Assembly: GCA_021805885.1 (NCBI GenBank)
Contig: JAJZDR010000024.1
Coordinates: forward strand, 1 to 7,701
Reading direction: 5' to 3'
Length of the DNA stretch: 7,701 bases
Origin: a bacterium
GTDB taxonomy: Bacteria > Patescibacteria > Dojkabacteria > JAKAPS01 > JAJZLI01
In this document: piece by piece, positions 1 to 6,363 of the stretch
Numbering within the stretch: the first letter of the stretch is position 1
How the letters are laid out: each line of letters begins with the position of its first letter
Position numbers and translations under genes: made by a program
The notes under the pieces: model-generated
Told to the model about the DNA's origin: nothing
What the model saw: the letters and a program-made list of their open reading frames with translations, nothing else
Databases searched by the model: none

Positions 1-26
1 TAACATATAAATTATTTGACAATATA

Positions 27-35
27 TGATATAAT
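27..35 (+). promoter_or_regulatory. Extended -10 promoter of the first sigma gene
   Basis: TGATATAAT is a perfect TGnTATAAT extended -10 element, and the same nine bases precede metG. Counting the final T as -7 places transcription start near base 42, about four bases before the ATG at 46, so the mRNA would be nearly leaderless. A TTGACA at 16-21 looks like a -35 box but lies only 8 bp from the -10, far from the usual 17, so it cannot pair with this -10. Confidence 0.6.
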
Positions 36-45
36 TAATAAGCTT

Positions 46-1161
46 ATGATAGAACCTCAGCCTACCCAAAAATCAATACAAAAGCTGTTGACTCTTGCTC
101 TAGATAAAGGTTATCTATTAGAATCTGATGTTTTGAGCGAAATCCCATATATTGAAAATAATATTGATAATATTGATCTACTTTTTATTGAGTTAGCAAA
201 ACAAAACTTAGAAATTATTTATGAAGAAGATGATTATGAGGATAAATCAAAAAAACCCGCAGTAGTTAAAAAAGAGGATATAACCCTTGAGGATAAGATT
301 AAGATATTAAAAACTATACAATCTAATATTGATTCAGATCCAATAAGAGCATATCTTCAAGAAATAGGTAAAATCCCTCTTTTAACAGGAAAAGAGGAAG
401 TCACTTTAGCGAAAAGGATAAAAAGTGGAGATAAAGAAGCTACGGAATATTTAACAACAGCGAATTTAAGATTAGTTGTGTCAATTGCTAAAAAATATTA
501 TAAAGGTGGAAGTTTAAGTTTGCTTGATTTAATTCAGGAAGGTAATATAGGATTAATGAGAGCTGTTGATAAATTTGACTATACAAGAGGTTATAAATTT
601 TCAACTTATGCAACTTGGTGGATAAGACAAGCAATAACAAGAGCAATAGCCGATCAAGAAAGAACAATCAGAATACCTGTACATATGATTGAAACTATAC
701 ATCAACTTCAAAAAGTTAGAAGTACACTATCAATGAAACTACAACGATCCCCTTCATCCCAGGAATTAGCAAAAGAAATGGGTAAAACCGTTGATCAAGT
801 TGAAGAAATTATAAAAATATCTCAATACCCTACTTCACTATCAACACCAGTAGGAGATGATGGTTCTGGATCAAGTACTATAGCTGATTTTATTGCAGAT
901 GAGGATAACCCACAACCTGAGGCAGTAGCATCAAAAGATTTTCTAAAAAATCAAATTAGTGATGTTTTGTCAGGGTTATCTGATAGAGAGAGAAAAGTTA
1001 TAGAACTAAGATTTGGTCTTCAAGATGGTGTTGCAAGAACTCTCGAAGAGGTTGGTAGAGAATTTAAAGTAACAAGAGAGAGAATCAGACAAATTGAATC
1101 TAAAGCATTAAAAAAATTAAACACTAAAGAAGTTAGACAGATCCTTCAAGATTATATATAA
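46..1161 (+). CDS. rpoD: RNA polymerase sigma factor RpoD/SigA, housekeeping type with region 1.1
   Basis: Primary sigma factor that directs core RNA polymerase to promoters; 371 aa from the ATG used here. Residues about 5-60 resemble sigma region 1.1 (short helices, [11 protein letters not shown]). After an acidic/lysine-rich linker, region 1.2 starts at [11 protein letters not shown] (98). Region 2 has the core-binding [10 protein letters not shown] and the melting motif [11 protein letters not shown] ending at W191-W192. Region 2.4 keeps the E. coli Q437/T440 equivalents (Q195, T198), and region 3.0 keeps the extended -10 contacts (H213, E216, equal to H455/E458). The region 3.2 finger reads [10 protein letters not shown]. 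Region 4.2 has canonical [10 protein letters not shown] (R344, E345, R348, Q349). The long non-conserved insert of proteobacterial sigma-70 is absent. The TTG at 16 is also in frame, but the TATAAT box at 30-35 would then lie inside the gene, so the ATG at 46 is preferred. Family assignment is certain; the housekeeping role is inferred from region 1.1 and the canonical residues. Confidence 0.95.
   Translation: MIEPQPTQKSIQKLLTLALDKGYLLESDVLSEIPYIENNIDNIDLLFIELAKQNLEIIYEEDDYEDKSKKPAVVKKEDITLEDKIKILKTIQSNIDSDPIRAYLQEIGKIPLLTGKEEVTLAKRIKSGDKEATEYLTTANLRLVVSIAKKYYKGGSLSLLDLIQEGNIGLMRAVDKFDYTRGYKFSTYATWWIRQAITRAIADQERTIRIPVHMIETIHQLQKVRSTLSMKLQRSPSSQELAKEMGKTVDQVEEIIKISQYPTSLSTPVGDDGSGSSTIADFIADEDNPQPEAVASKDFLKNQISDVLSGLSDRERKVIELRFGLQDGVARTLEEVGREFKVTRERIRQIESKALKKLNTKEVRQILQDYI
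588..623 (+). repeat. 36-bp identity shared with the second sigma gene (copy 1)
   Basis: Thirty-six bases encoding region 2.3 of the first sigma gene (starting aggttataaa, ending gtggat) occur unchanged in the second sigma gene at 1543-1578. The flanking sequence diverges quickly. This is a coding-sequence match between paralogs, not a mobile element. Confidence 0.8.
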
Positions 1162-1210
1162 AAAAATAACTCTAAAAACCCTGATATTAAAAATTTTTAA
1201 GAATATGTAG

Positions 1211-1216
1211 TATAAT
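1211..1216 (+). promoter_or_regulatory. Candidate -10 box for the second sigma gene
   Basis: A consensus TATAAT lies in the 79 bp gap between the first and second sigma genes. It predicts a start near 1223 and an 18-base leader without Shine-Dalgarno. There is no -35 match; the -35 area is occupied by the palindrome TTAAAAATTTTTAA (1187-1200), an A-tract that may bend DNA. The TG dinucleotide of an extended -10 is not in register. In such AT-rich sequence a chance match is possible. Confidence 0.42.
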
Positions 1217-1240
1217 CACTTGATTATTTAACAATTCATT

Positions 1241-2116
1241 ATGGAAGTTCTAATAACAGAATACTCTCAATTTCCTGAAGAAGTTATTGTAGATCCTATG
1301 GTTGCATACTTAGAGGAAGTATATACTATACCTATGCTTACAAAAGATGATGAGATAATATTAGGACAAAGGATAGAAAAAGGAGATATTAAGGCAGAAG
1401 AAGAATTAACAACTGCCAATTTAAGACTAGTTATATACTATGCAAAAAAAGTATATAGACAAGGAGGGCCAGATTTACTTGACTTAATTCAAGAAGGTAA
1501 TTTGGGACTTATAAAAGCTGCAAAAAAGTTTGATTATACAAAAGGTTATAAATTTTCAACTTATGCAACTTGGTGGATCAAGCATTTTCTTGGAAGAGCA
1601 GGACCACAATCTAGAACTGTTACTATTCCTCATAATGTCATCATCTACAACAAAAGGATAGGAGGATTAAGAAATGTTCTATCTCAGAATCTCCAAAGAG
1701 AACCAAAGCCAGAAGAGATAGGAGAAGAAATAGGAAAATCTATGCATGAAGTTGAAGAAATTATAATGATGTCTAAAAGTCCACTTTCATTATCAACACC
1801 TATAAGAGGTAGTGATGAGTTAGAAGCTACAACTATAGCTGAATTTATTGTAGCAAAAAATGATATACCTCCTGATGAAATAGCTGTACAAGATTTTCTA
1901 AAAGAGGAAATCCACCTTTTATTATCAAAATTATCAGACAGAGAAAGAACAATAATAGAGTTGAGATTCGGTTTCTATGACGGGAATATAAGAACATTAG
2001 AGGAAATAGGAAAGCTGTTTCAACTAACTAAAGAAAGGATAAGACAGATTGAATGCAAAGTATTAAAAGAATTAAAAACACAAGAAGTCTTACAAATATT
2101 ACATGATTATCTATAA
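1241..2116 (+). CDS. Divergent sigma-70 family factor lacking region 1.1 (second of three tandem paralogs)
   Basis: Sigma-70 family protein of 291 aa with regions 1.2 ([10 protein letters not shown]), 2, 3 and 4 but no region 1.1. Core binding is intact ([10 protein letters not shown]), as is the melting motif [11 protein letters not shown] (W111-W112). The promoter-reading segment then departs sharply: [17 protein letters not shown] puts H115 at the E. coli Q437 position, G118 at T440, drops one residue, and has N132 and I135 at the extended -10 contacts H455/E458. The region 3.2 finger is also altered ([10 protein letters not shown]). Region 4.2 reads [10 protein letters not shown], with K264 at the R584 position. 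It resembles the first sigma more than the third, including the C-terminus (ILHDYL against ILQDYI). An in-frame TAA at 1229-1231 makes the ATG at 1241 the first possible ATG; no Shine-Dalgarno is visible. Inference: an alternative sigma with changed -10 preference. Family is certain, specificity unknown. Confidence 0.92.
   Translation: MEVLITEYSQFPEEVIVDPMVAYLEEVYTIPMLTKDDEIILGQRIEKGDIKAEEELTTANLRLVIYYAKKVYRQGGPDLLDLIQEGNLGLIKAAKKFDYTKGYKFSTYATWWIKHFLGRAGPQSRTVTIPHNVIIYNKRIGGLRNVLSQNLQREPKPEEIGEEIGKSMHEVEEIIMMSKSPLSLSTPIRGSDELEATTIAEFIVAKNDIPPDEIAVQDFLKEEIHLLLSKLSDRERTIIELRFGFYDGNIRTLEEIGKLFQLTKERIRQIECKVLKELKTQEVLQILHDYL
1543..1578 (+). repeat. 36-bp identity shared with the first sigma gene (copy 2)
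   Basis: Second copy of the region 2.3 coding match, identical to 588-623 including synonymous positions. Immediately downstream the protein departs from the first sigma, so the identity ends where the altered region 2.4 begins. Confidence 0.8.
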
Positions 2117-2120
2117 CAAT

Positions 2121-3026
2121 ATGGAAGCTTTTAGAGAAGAAGGTGAAGATACTGAATTTGAAGATTATTTGAATAATGAACCTGAGTTAGATCCTGTAAA
2201 GATTTATTTACAAGAAATTAGTCAGTTTCCACTTTTAACTAAAAATGACGAAAGAAGATTAGGGGAGAGAATAAAATATGGTAACCAAGAAGAGATTAAT
2301 ATGGCTAAAAAGGCTTTGTCTGAATCTAATTTACGATTGGTTGTATCAATTGCAAAAAAATATCATACAGACAACCTAGAAATTCTTGACTTAATTCAAG
2401 AAGGTAATATGGGATTAATGACTGCTGTAGAAAAATTTGATTATGCTCTTGGATTCAAGTTCTCAACTTATGCTACATGGTGGATTAAACAATCTATAAC
2501 TAGAGCTATAGCAGATAAAGACAGAACAATAAGAATACCATCACATGGTATAGAAAAAATCAAAAAGATAAATAAAGTTGAAAATTGTTTAACCTCTGCT
2601 TTAGATAGGCCTCCATTAGAGGATGAAATAGGTGAAGAAATGGGTATGTTGGAGAGTAAAATTAAAGAACTTTATACAGTATCCAGACGTATCATATCCT
2701 TATCTAAACCAATTGGTAATGATAGTGAATCTGATACTACATTAGGTGATTTTCTTAAAGATGAACAAACAGAACCTCCTGATATTAGTGCTCTAAAATT
2801 AGTTTTAAAATCTGAGCTCTCTGATGTATTATCTACATTATCAGAAAATGAAATTATTATACTAACTATGAGGCTAGGATTAAATGATGGTCATGAAAAA
2901 ACATTAAGAGAAGTTGCAGATAAATTTGGTATCTCTAGAGAAAGGGTTAGGAGCATTGAGTTAAATGCTTTGAGAAAATTAAAAACTCCACAAGTAAAGG
3001 CATTATTAAAATCAATGGTTCAATAG
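2121..3026 (+). CDS. Sigma-70 family factor lacking region 1.1 (third of three tandem paralogs)
   Basis: Sigma-70 family protein, 301 aa from this start. A short acidic N-terminus precedes region 1.2 ([12 protein letters not shown]); region 1.1 is absent. Region 2 has [10 protein letters not shown] and [11 protein letters not shown] (W120-W121), with Phe replacing the usual Tyr of GYKF and AL replacing the preceding basic pair. The -10 and extended -10 contacts are canonical (Q124, T127, H142, E145). The finger reads [10 protein letters not shown]. Region 4.2 reads [10 protein letters not shown], so S278 replaces the Gln equivalent to E. coli Q589, a -35 contact region. Two starts are possible: ATG 2121, four bases after the preceding stop, or ATG 2103, overlapping the preceding gene by 14 bp and adding MIIYNN. 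I chose 2121 because the added residues match no sigma region and the second paralog also begins ME. No Shine-Dalgarno or promoter is evident, so co-transcription with the second sigma is likely. Confidence 0.93.
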   Translation: MEAFREEGEDTEFEDYLNNEPELDPVKIYLQEISQFPLLTKNDERRLGERIKYGNQEEINMAKKALSESNLRLVVSIAKKYHTDNLEILDLIQEGNMGLMTAVEKFDYALGFKFSTYATWWIKQSITRAIADKDRTIRIPSHGIEKIKKINKVENCLTSALDRPPLEDEIGEEMGMLESKIKELYTVSRRIISLSKPIGNDSESDTTLGDFLKDEQTEPPDISALKLVLKSELSDVLSTLSENEIIILTMRLGLNDGHEKTLREVADKFGISRERVRSIELNALRKLKTPQVKALLKSMVQ

Positions 3027-3129
3027 AATAAACTTTATTTACAAATATATCCTTATCCACTACTATAATAATAGACAAATACATATGAAATATGGTATAT
3101 ACAGATAGTTTAAAATATTATAGGACAAT
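3027..3129 (+). promoter_or_regulatory. Intergenic gap with candidate promoter for the membrane/ATP-grasp operon
   Basis: This 103 bp gap separates the sigma trio from the next operon. It holds a TATAAT at 3064-3069 with a TTTACA 20 bp upstream (3038-3043), a longer spacer than usual, and a TGnTATATA element at 3093-3101. Either could serve the operon starting at 3130. AGGA at 3122-3125 lies only four bases from the ATG. No hairpin with a T-run is visible, so no intrinsic terminator is called after the sigma genes. Confidence 0.35.
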
Positions 3130-3765
3130 ATGGGACAATTATCTTTGTTTTTAATACAATCTGGTGTCAACCAAAATGCGCTATATATATTACTAGCAAT
3201 ACCTGTAGTAGCTCTATTTATAGTATTTATAAGACAAATAATAGGATTCGAGACATTTAATCTATATATAACTATATTATCAATAATAGCCTTTTTTTCA
3301 ACAGGATTATTATATGGAATATTCTTTGTTTTATATATACTGATTTTTGAAATTATATTAAAATATTTAATCAAAAATTTCACACTGCATCACACAGCCA
3401 AAGAAGCCTTAACTATATCTTTTATATCATTTGCAATAATAGCATCCTTGTATAGTGCACATGCAATATTTAATTATCATCATGAAATTTCGATATATGC
3501 GATATTAATACTAATGTTACTTGGAGAATCTTTGTCTACAATGAAAATCAAAAAAGGAGAGAGGCACGGTAATTATATATATCTGCAAACTGTCATTATT
3601 GGACTTTTGATATATATAATAGTTGGATCTCCCGATTTTAGAATTACAATTATAAAATACCCAATTTTATCACTTATTGCAATAATATTTGATATTTATA
3701 TTGGGAGAGTAACCTCTTTAAGATTAACAGAGTTGTTCAGATTTAGAAAATTAATAAAAGACTAA
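3130..3765 (+). CDS. Seven-helix membrane protein related to the 7TM domain of inactive-transglutaminase proteins
   Basis: Integral membrane protein of 211 aa with seven hydrophobic helices at about 17-38, 43-62, 62-82, 93-113, 119-137, 151-167 and 174-192. Several stretches recall the 7TM region that family members usually carry after an inactive transglutaminase domain: IGFETFNLYI with TGLLYGIF early on, and the C-terminal GRVTSLRLTELFRFRKLI (192-209). The usual proteins are far longer because of the transglutaminase part. Here that part is missing, and an in-frame TAG at 3121-3123 rules out an upstream extension, so this is a stand-alone 7TM version. The next gene, one base downstream, is the ATP-grasp ligase with which such 7TM proteins typically occur, which strongly supports the call. 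The molecular role of the family is not established; a membrane scaffold or transporter for the amidoligase product is inference only. Confidence 0.75.
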   Translation: MGQLSLFLIQSGVNQNALYILLAIPVVALFIVFIRQIIGFETFNLYITILSIIAFFSTGLLYGIFFVLYILIFEIILKYLIKNFTLHHTAKEALTISFISFAIIASLYSAHAIFNYHHEISIYAILILMLLGESLSTMKIKKGERHGNYIYLQTVIIGLLIYIIVGSPDFRITIIKYPILSLIAIIFDIYIGRVTSLRLTELFRFRKLIKD

Positions 3766-3766
3766 C

Positions 3767-5149
3767 ATGCTAGGGATATCAAAGGAAAAATCAAGAGGAC
3801 TTTTAGGTATGAATGCCAGAAATTTGCTCTTCATAGATAAAAAAGCTACAGTTATATCTAATTCAAAAATAAGATCAAAAAAAAGACTTAAAGATTTTAA
3901 TATTCCTGTGTCAAAAACTATTGCAACAATTAAAAATTTAGAAGAATTTGAAAACTTCGATTTTTCTAATCTACCTCTTAGTTTTGTACTAAAACCTAAT
4001 AGGGGGTTAGGAGGAGAAGGCATAATTATTGTATATGGTAAAAAGAAAAAAAAGTATGATGAAGAAGATTCTTGGATTATGCCTAATAAAGAGGTTATAA
4101 CATTAACAAAATTGAAAAGCCATATTCTAGACATTCTAAATGGTAATTTTTCTATAAATCCTGGAAATGATATTGCTCTTTTTGAAGAAAGAATAAAGGT
4201 TATCTCATTGTTCTCAAAATTTACAAGGCAAGGATTACCTGATATAAGAATTATAGTGTATAGAAATATTCCAATAATGGCTGAATGTAGAATACCCACA
4301 ATAGAATCGAAAGGTAAGGCTAATTTACATTCTGGAGGGGTTGGAGTTGGAATAGACATTGCCAATGGAATAACTACTAATGCTATATTGAAAGATTCTT
4401 CTATAGAAGTTCACCCAGATACGGGTGAAAGACTTGGTGGTATAAAGATACCTTATTGGAACAAAATATTAGAAATGTCTATACTTTCATCTATAGCAAT
4501 AAATGCTAAATTCCTTGGAGTTGATATTGCTATAGATAAGAATAATGGACCATTGATATTAGAAGTAAATGCAAGACCTGGATTAGCTATTCAAATTGCA
4601 AATACTGATGGGTTAAAAGAAAGACTTTTATCAGTATCAAAAATTAAAACAAAAAACCCTCAATCTTCAATAAGAATTGCTAAAGAAATATTTGGAGGAG
4701 AAATAGAAGAAGAGGTTTCAGAAATTACAGGAAAGATAATAATAGGCAAAAAAGTAAAAGTACTAATAGGTAATATGAAAACTCCTGCAGAAGCAAAAAT
4801 AGATAGCGGAGCATACCGATCTTCAATATCTGAGGATATTGCAAAAGAAATAGGATACAATAAGGTGTTAGAAAAATTTAATGAAATAAACATACCTTTA
4901 AACTTAAATATAGGGAATATCAATATTAAAGAGGAAGAACTTAGAAAACAGTACAAGATGAATTTAAAATCTATTAGATCTGCAAACGGCTTTTCAATAA
5001 GACCTGTAATATCTACATCATTGGAATTTTGTGATACAAATATAAATATAGAAACTGAATTTACTATTGCTCAAAGATCATATATGAGGTACCCTATAAT
5101 TATAGGTAGGAGAGATCTTTCAAATTTTTTATTAGATGTAACAAGATGA
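3767..5149 (+). CDS. Fusion of ATP-grasp alpha-L-glutamate ligase-like domain and retropepsin-like aspartic peptidase domain
   Basis: Two-domain protein of 460 aa. Residues about 10-300 form an ATP-grasp ligase of the alpha-L-glutamate-ligase-like type: an N-terminal LLGMNARNLLFI signature, the nucleotide-binding FVLKPNRGLGGEGI (K76, glycine loop 80-85), DIRI (159-162), a conserved LHSGGVGVGIDI segment, GVDIAID with D253, and metal-binding EVNARPG (E266, N268). Residues about 320-457 resemble the retropepsin-like peptidases often labelled 'ATP-dependent zinc protease' (PF05618-type): catalytic-type DSGA at D346-A349, SIRPVI, and the C-terminal YPIIIGRRDL. The acidic linker is about 307-318. 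ATP-grasp ligases form amide bonds through acyl-phosphate intermediates; substrates here are unknown. The gene starts one base after the 7TM gene and its TGA overlaps the next ATG. In related loci the ligase and peptidase are normally separate genes, so the fusion is notable. Both domain calls rest on motif recognition. Confidence 0.88.
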   Translation: MLGISKEKSRGLLGMNARNLLFIDKKATVISNSKIRSKKRLKDFNIPVSKTIATIKNLEEFENFDFSNLPLSFVLKPNRGLGGEGIIIVYGKKKKKYDEEDSWIMPNKEVITLTKLKSHILDILNGNFSINPGNDIALFEERIKVISLFSKFTRQGLPDIRIIVYRNIPIMAECRIPTIESKGKANLHSGGVGVGIDIANGITTNAILKDSSIEVHPDTGERLGGIKIPYWNKILEMSILSSIAINAKFLGVDIAIDKNNGPLILEVNARPGLAIQIANTDGLKERLLSVSKIKTKNPQSSIRIAKEIFGGEIEEEVSEITGKIIIGKKVKVLIGNMKTPAEAKIDSGAYRSSISEDIAKEIGYNKVLEKFNEINIPLNLNIGNINIKEEELRKQYKMNLKSIRSANGFSIRPVISTSLEFCDTNINIETEFTIAQRSYMRYPIIIGRRDLSNFLLDVTR

Positions 5150-5979
5150 GAATAGGTATTTTAACTTCCATTCCAAGTTTCGAAAATAACGAAAATCTAC
5201 TTTTTATTAAAGCTGGGGAGAAATTTGGGCATACAGTAGAAATTATAGATATCAGAAAAGTAACTCTAAATATTTCTGAATTCACATATAATAGAAAATC
5301 ACTAAAATTTTTTGATTATATAATCTACAGAGCAATAAATGATATAAAGAAAGCGGTAACAATATCACAATATTTAGATGATTTTAAAGTAAAATATTTT
5401 GATAATAATATGCTTTATACAAAATATGCTATTAATAAGCTATATGACAGTTATGTTATTCAAAAATCTGGGTTACCTTATCCAAAAACATATGAATACA
5501 GTGATAATATAGATATAAAATATCCGGTAATAGCAAAAAAAATAAATTCAATGCAGGGTAAGGGAGTTTTTATGGTTAAAAATAAAGATGATCTCAAGGA
5601 ACTATTATCCTCTGATTTAAGTCACCATTATATAATACAAGAATATATCCCCTACACTAAGGATTTAAGGGTTTTTATAATAGGAAATAAAGAATTTGCC
5701 ATGGAAAGAATACCTAAGAAAGGCCAGTTTAAAGCTAATTATCATATGGGTGCAACAGTTAAAAGAATTGACCTTTCAAAAAAAATAATTGATCTAGCTC
5801 ATTCTGCAGCAGACATTCTAAATGCTAAAATTGCTGGAGTAGATATACTTTTAGAAAATGATCTAGCCTACATCCTTGAAGTAAATAGAACACCTGGAAT
5901 TTCAGGAATATCAAAAGCTGTAGATAAGAATATAGCAGAAGATATATTAGAATACTGTCTTAATGGAGAAAAAGATTAA
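5146..5979 (+). CDS. RimK-family ATP-grasp ligase
   Basis: ATP-grasp enzyme of 277 aa, close to the usual RimK length. The N-terminal MRIGILTS and GHTVEIIDIRK match the RimK pre-ATP-grasp domain. ATP-binding and catalytic motifs follow: YPVIAKKINSMQGKGV (K131/K132, G138-G140), QEYIP, DLRVFIIG (D173-R175), a basic FKANYHMGATVKRI segment typical of RimK, AGVDILLE (D233) and metal-binding EVNRTPG (E245, N247). Known relatives add glutamate to ribosomal protein S6 or make related amide products; the substrate here cannot be read from sequence, so rimK is not assigned as a symbol. Start and preceding stop overlap as ATGA, indicating translational coupling with the ligase-peptidase fusion and probably equal expression. 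It differs clearly from the upstream ATP-grasp domain, so this is not a recent local duplication. Family assignment is very secure. Confidence 0.92.
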   Translation: MRIGILTSIPSFENNENLLFIKAGEKFGHTVEIIDIRKVTLNISEFTYNRKSLKFFDYIIYRAINDIKKAVTISQYLDDFKVKYFDNNMLYTKYAINKLYDSYVIQKSGLPYPKTYEYSDNIDIKYPVIAKKINSMQGKGVFMVKNKDDLKELLSSDLSHHYIIQEYIPYTKDLRVFIIGNKEFAMERIPKKGQFKANYHMGATVKRIDLSKKIIDLAHSAADILNAKIAGVDILLENDLAYILEVNRTPGISGISKAVDKNIAEDILEYCLNGEKD

Positions 5980-6328
5980 AAATAAAAAACGTACAAAAGA
6001 AATAGTATATGGGCTATTGCTATTTATAATAGCATTTCTTATAACAACTAATTTTCTTATAACACCAAAGAATGCAAATGGCAATATTATCTCTCTCAAT
6101 GTATATATTGTTATAACAGAAATATTCTTTATATTATTCTTTTTTATAACTTTTTTTGTTTATCTAATAAAACCAAATACTAAAAATTTAATAAAGAACT
6201 CAATAATCATTCCGCTAACAATATCCATAATGATATTATTAAGGGTTTTTGGTGAATTAGACATACTGATGATATTTGCTATACCTATAACAGCAATAAT
6301 ACTTTATTTTTTAATAAGTATTATATAG
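5963..6328 (+). CDS. Small four-helix membrane protein, unknown function
   Basis: Hydrophobic protein of 121 aa that I do not recognise. A basic N-terminus (MEKKIKNKKRTK) should stay in the cytoplasm. Predicted helices lie at about 14-34, 45-69, 79-96 and 100-121, with a short polar loop after the first (PKNANGN) and a lysine/asparagine loop after the second (KPNTKN). No catalytic or ligand-binding motif is visible. Its start overlaps the RimK-family gene by 17 bp, which ties its translation to that operon and suggests a shared role, for instance membrane anchoring or export. An overlap this long, the consistent coding-like composition and the TAG ending before the metG promoter support a real gene rather than a chance frame. 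Function unknown. Confidence 0.7.
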   Translation: MEKKIKNKKRTKEIVYGLLLFIIAFLITTNFLITPKNANGNIISLNVYIVITEIFFILFFFITFFVYLIKPNTKNLIKNSIIIPLTISIMILLRVFGELDILMIFAIPITAIILYFLISII

Positions 6329-6347
6329 TAATATAACTCCACATATT

Positions 6348-6356
6348 TGATATAAT
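6348..6356 (+). promoter_or_regulatory. Extended -10 promoter of metG, probably giving a leaderless mRNA
   Basis: TGATATAAT is identical to the element before the first sigma gene. With the final T as -7, transcription would start at about 6363, one base before the metG ATG. An in-frame TAA at 6334-6336 and the position of the HVGH motif (residues 31-34) fix the start at 6364, so the close spacing is not an artefact of start choice. No Shine-Dalgarno fits between promoter and ATG. Confidence 0.65.
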
Positions 6357-6363
6357 ACTTTTT

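Noticed and set aside
16..21. TTGACA as a perfect -35 box and the TTG as start codon of the first sigma gene
   Set aside because: It is only 8 bp from the TATAAT at 30-35, too close to pair with it, and a TTG start would put the promoter inside the gene; the ATG at 46 fits better.
1187..1200. TTAAAAATTTTTAA palindrome as a terminator after the first sigma gene
   Set aside because: It has no loop and only A/T pairs, so it cannot form a stable RNA hairpin; curvature or a chance A-tract is more likely.
3063..3383. Minus-strand open frame of 106 codons opposite the 7TM gene
   Set aside because: It lies mainly antisense to a coding region with family-like motifs, has no recognisable domain, and is expected by chance in AT-rich hydrophobic coding sequence.
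3751..4365. Minus-strand open frame of 204 codons opposite the ligase-peptidase gene
   Set aside because: It is antisense to conserved ATP-grasp motifs; its low-complexity serine/phenylalanine/leucine content is typical of a mirror frame.
5147..5155. TGA recoded as glycine (genetic code 25) at the end of the ligase-peptidase gene
   Set aside because: Reading through would add only two residues before TAG, and no other gene here contains an in-frame TGA while GGN glycines are abundant; the standard code explains everything.
5309..5325. GATTATATAATC palindrome and TATAAT-like strings inside the RimK-family gene
   Set aside because: They lie inside a well-supported coding region and are expected by chance at this base composition.
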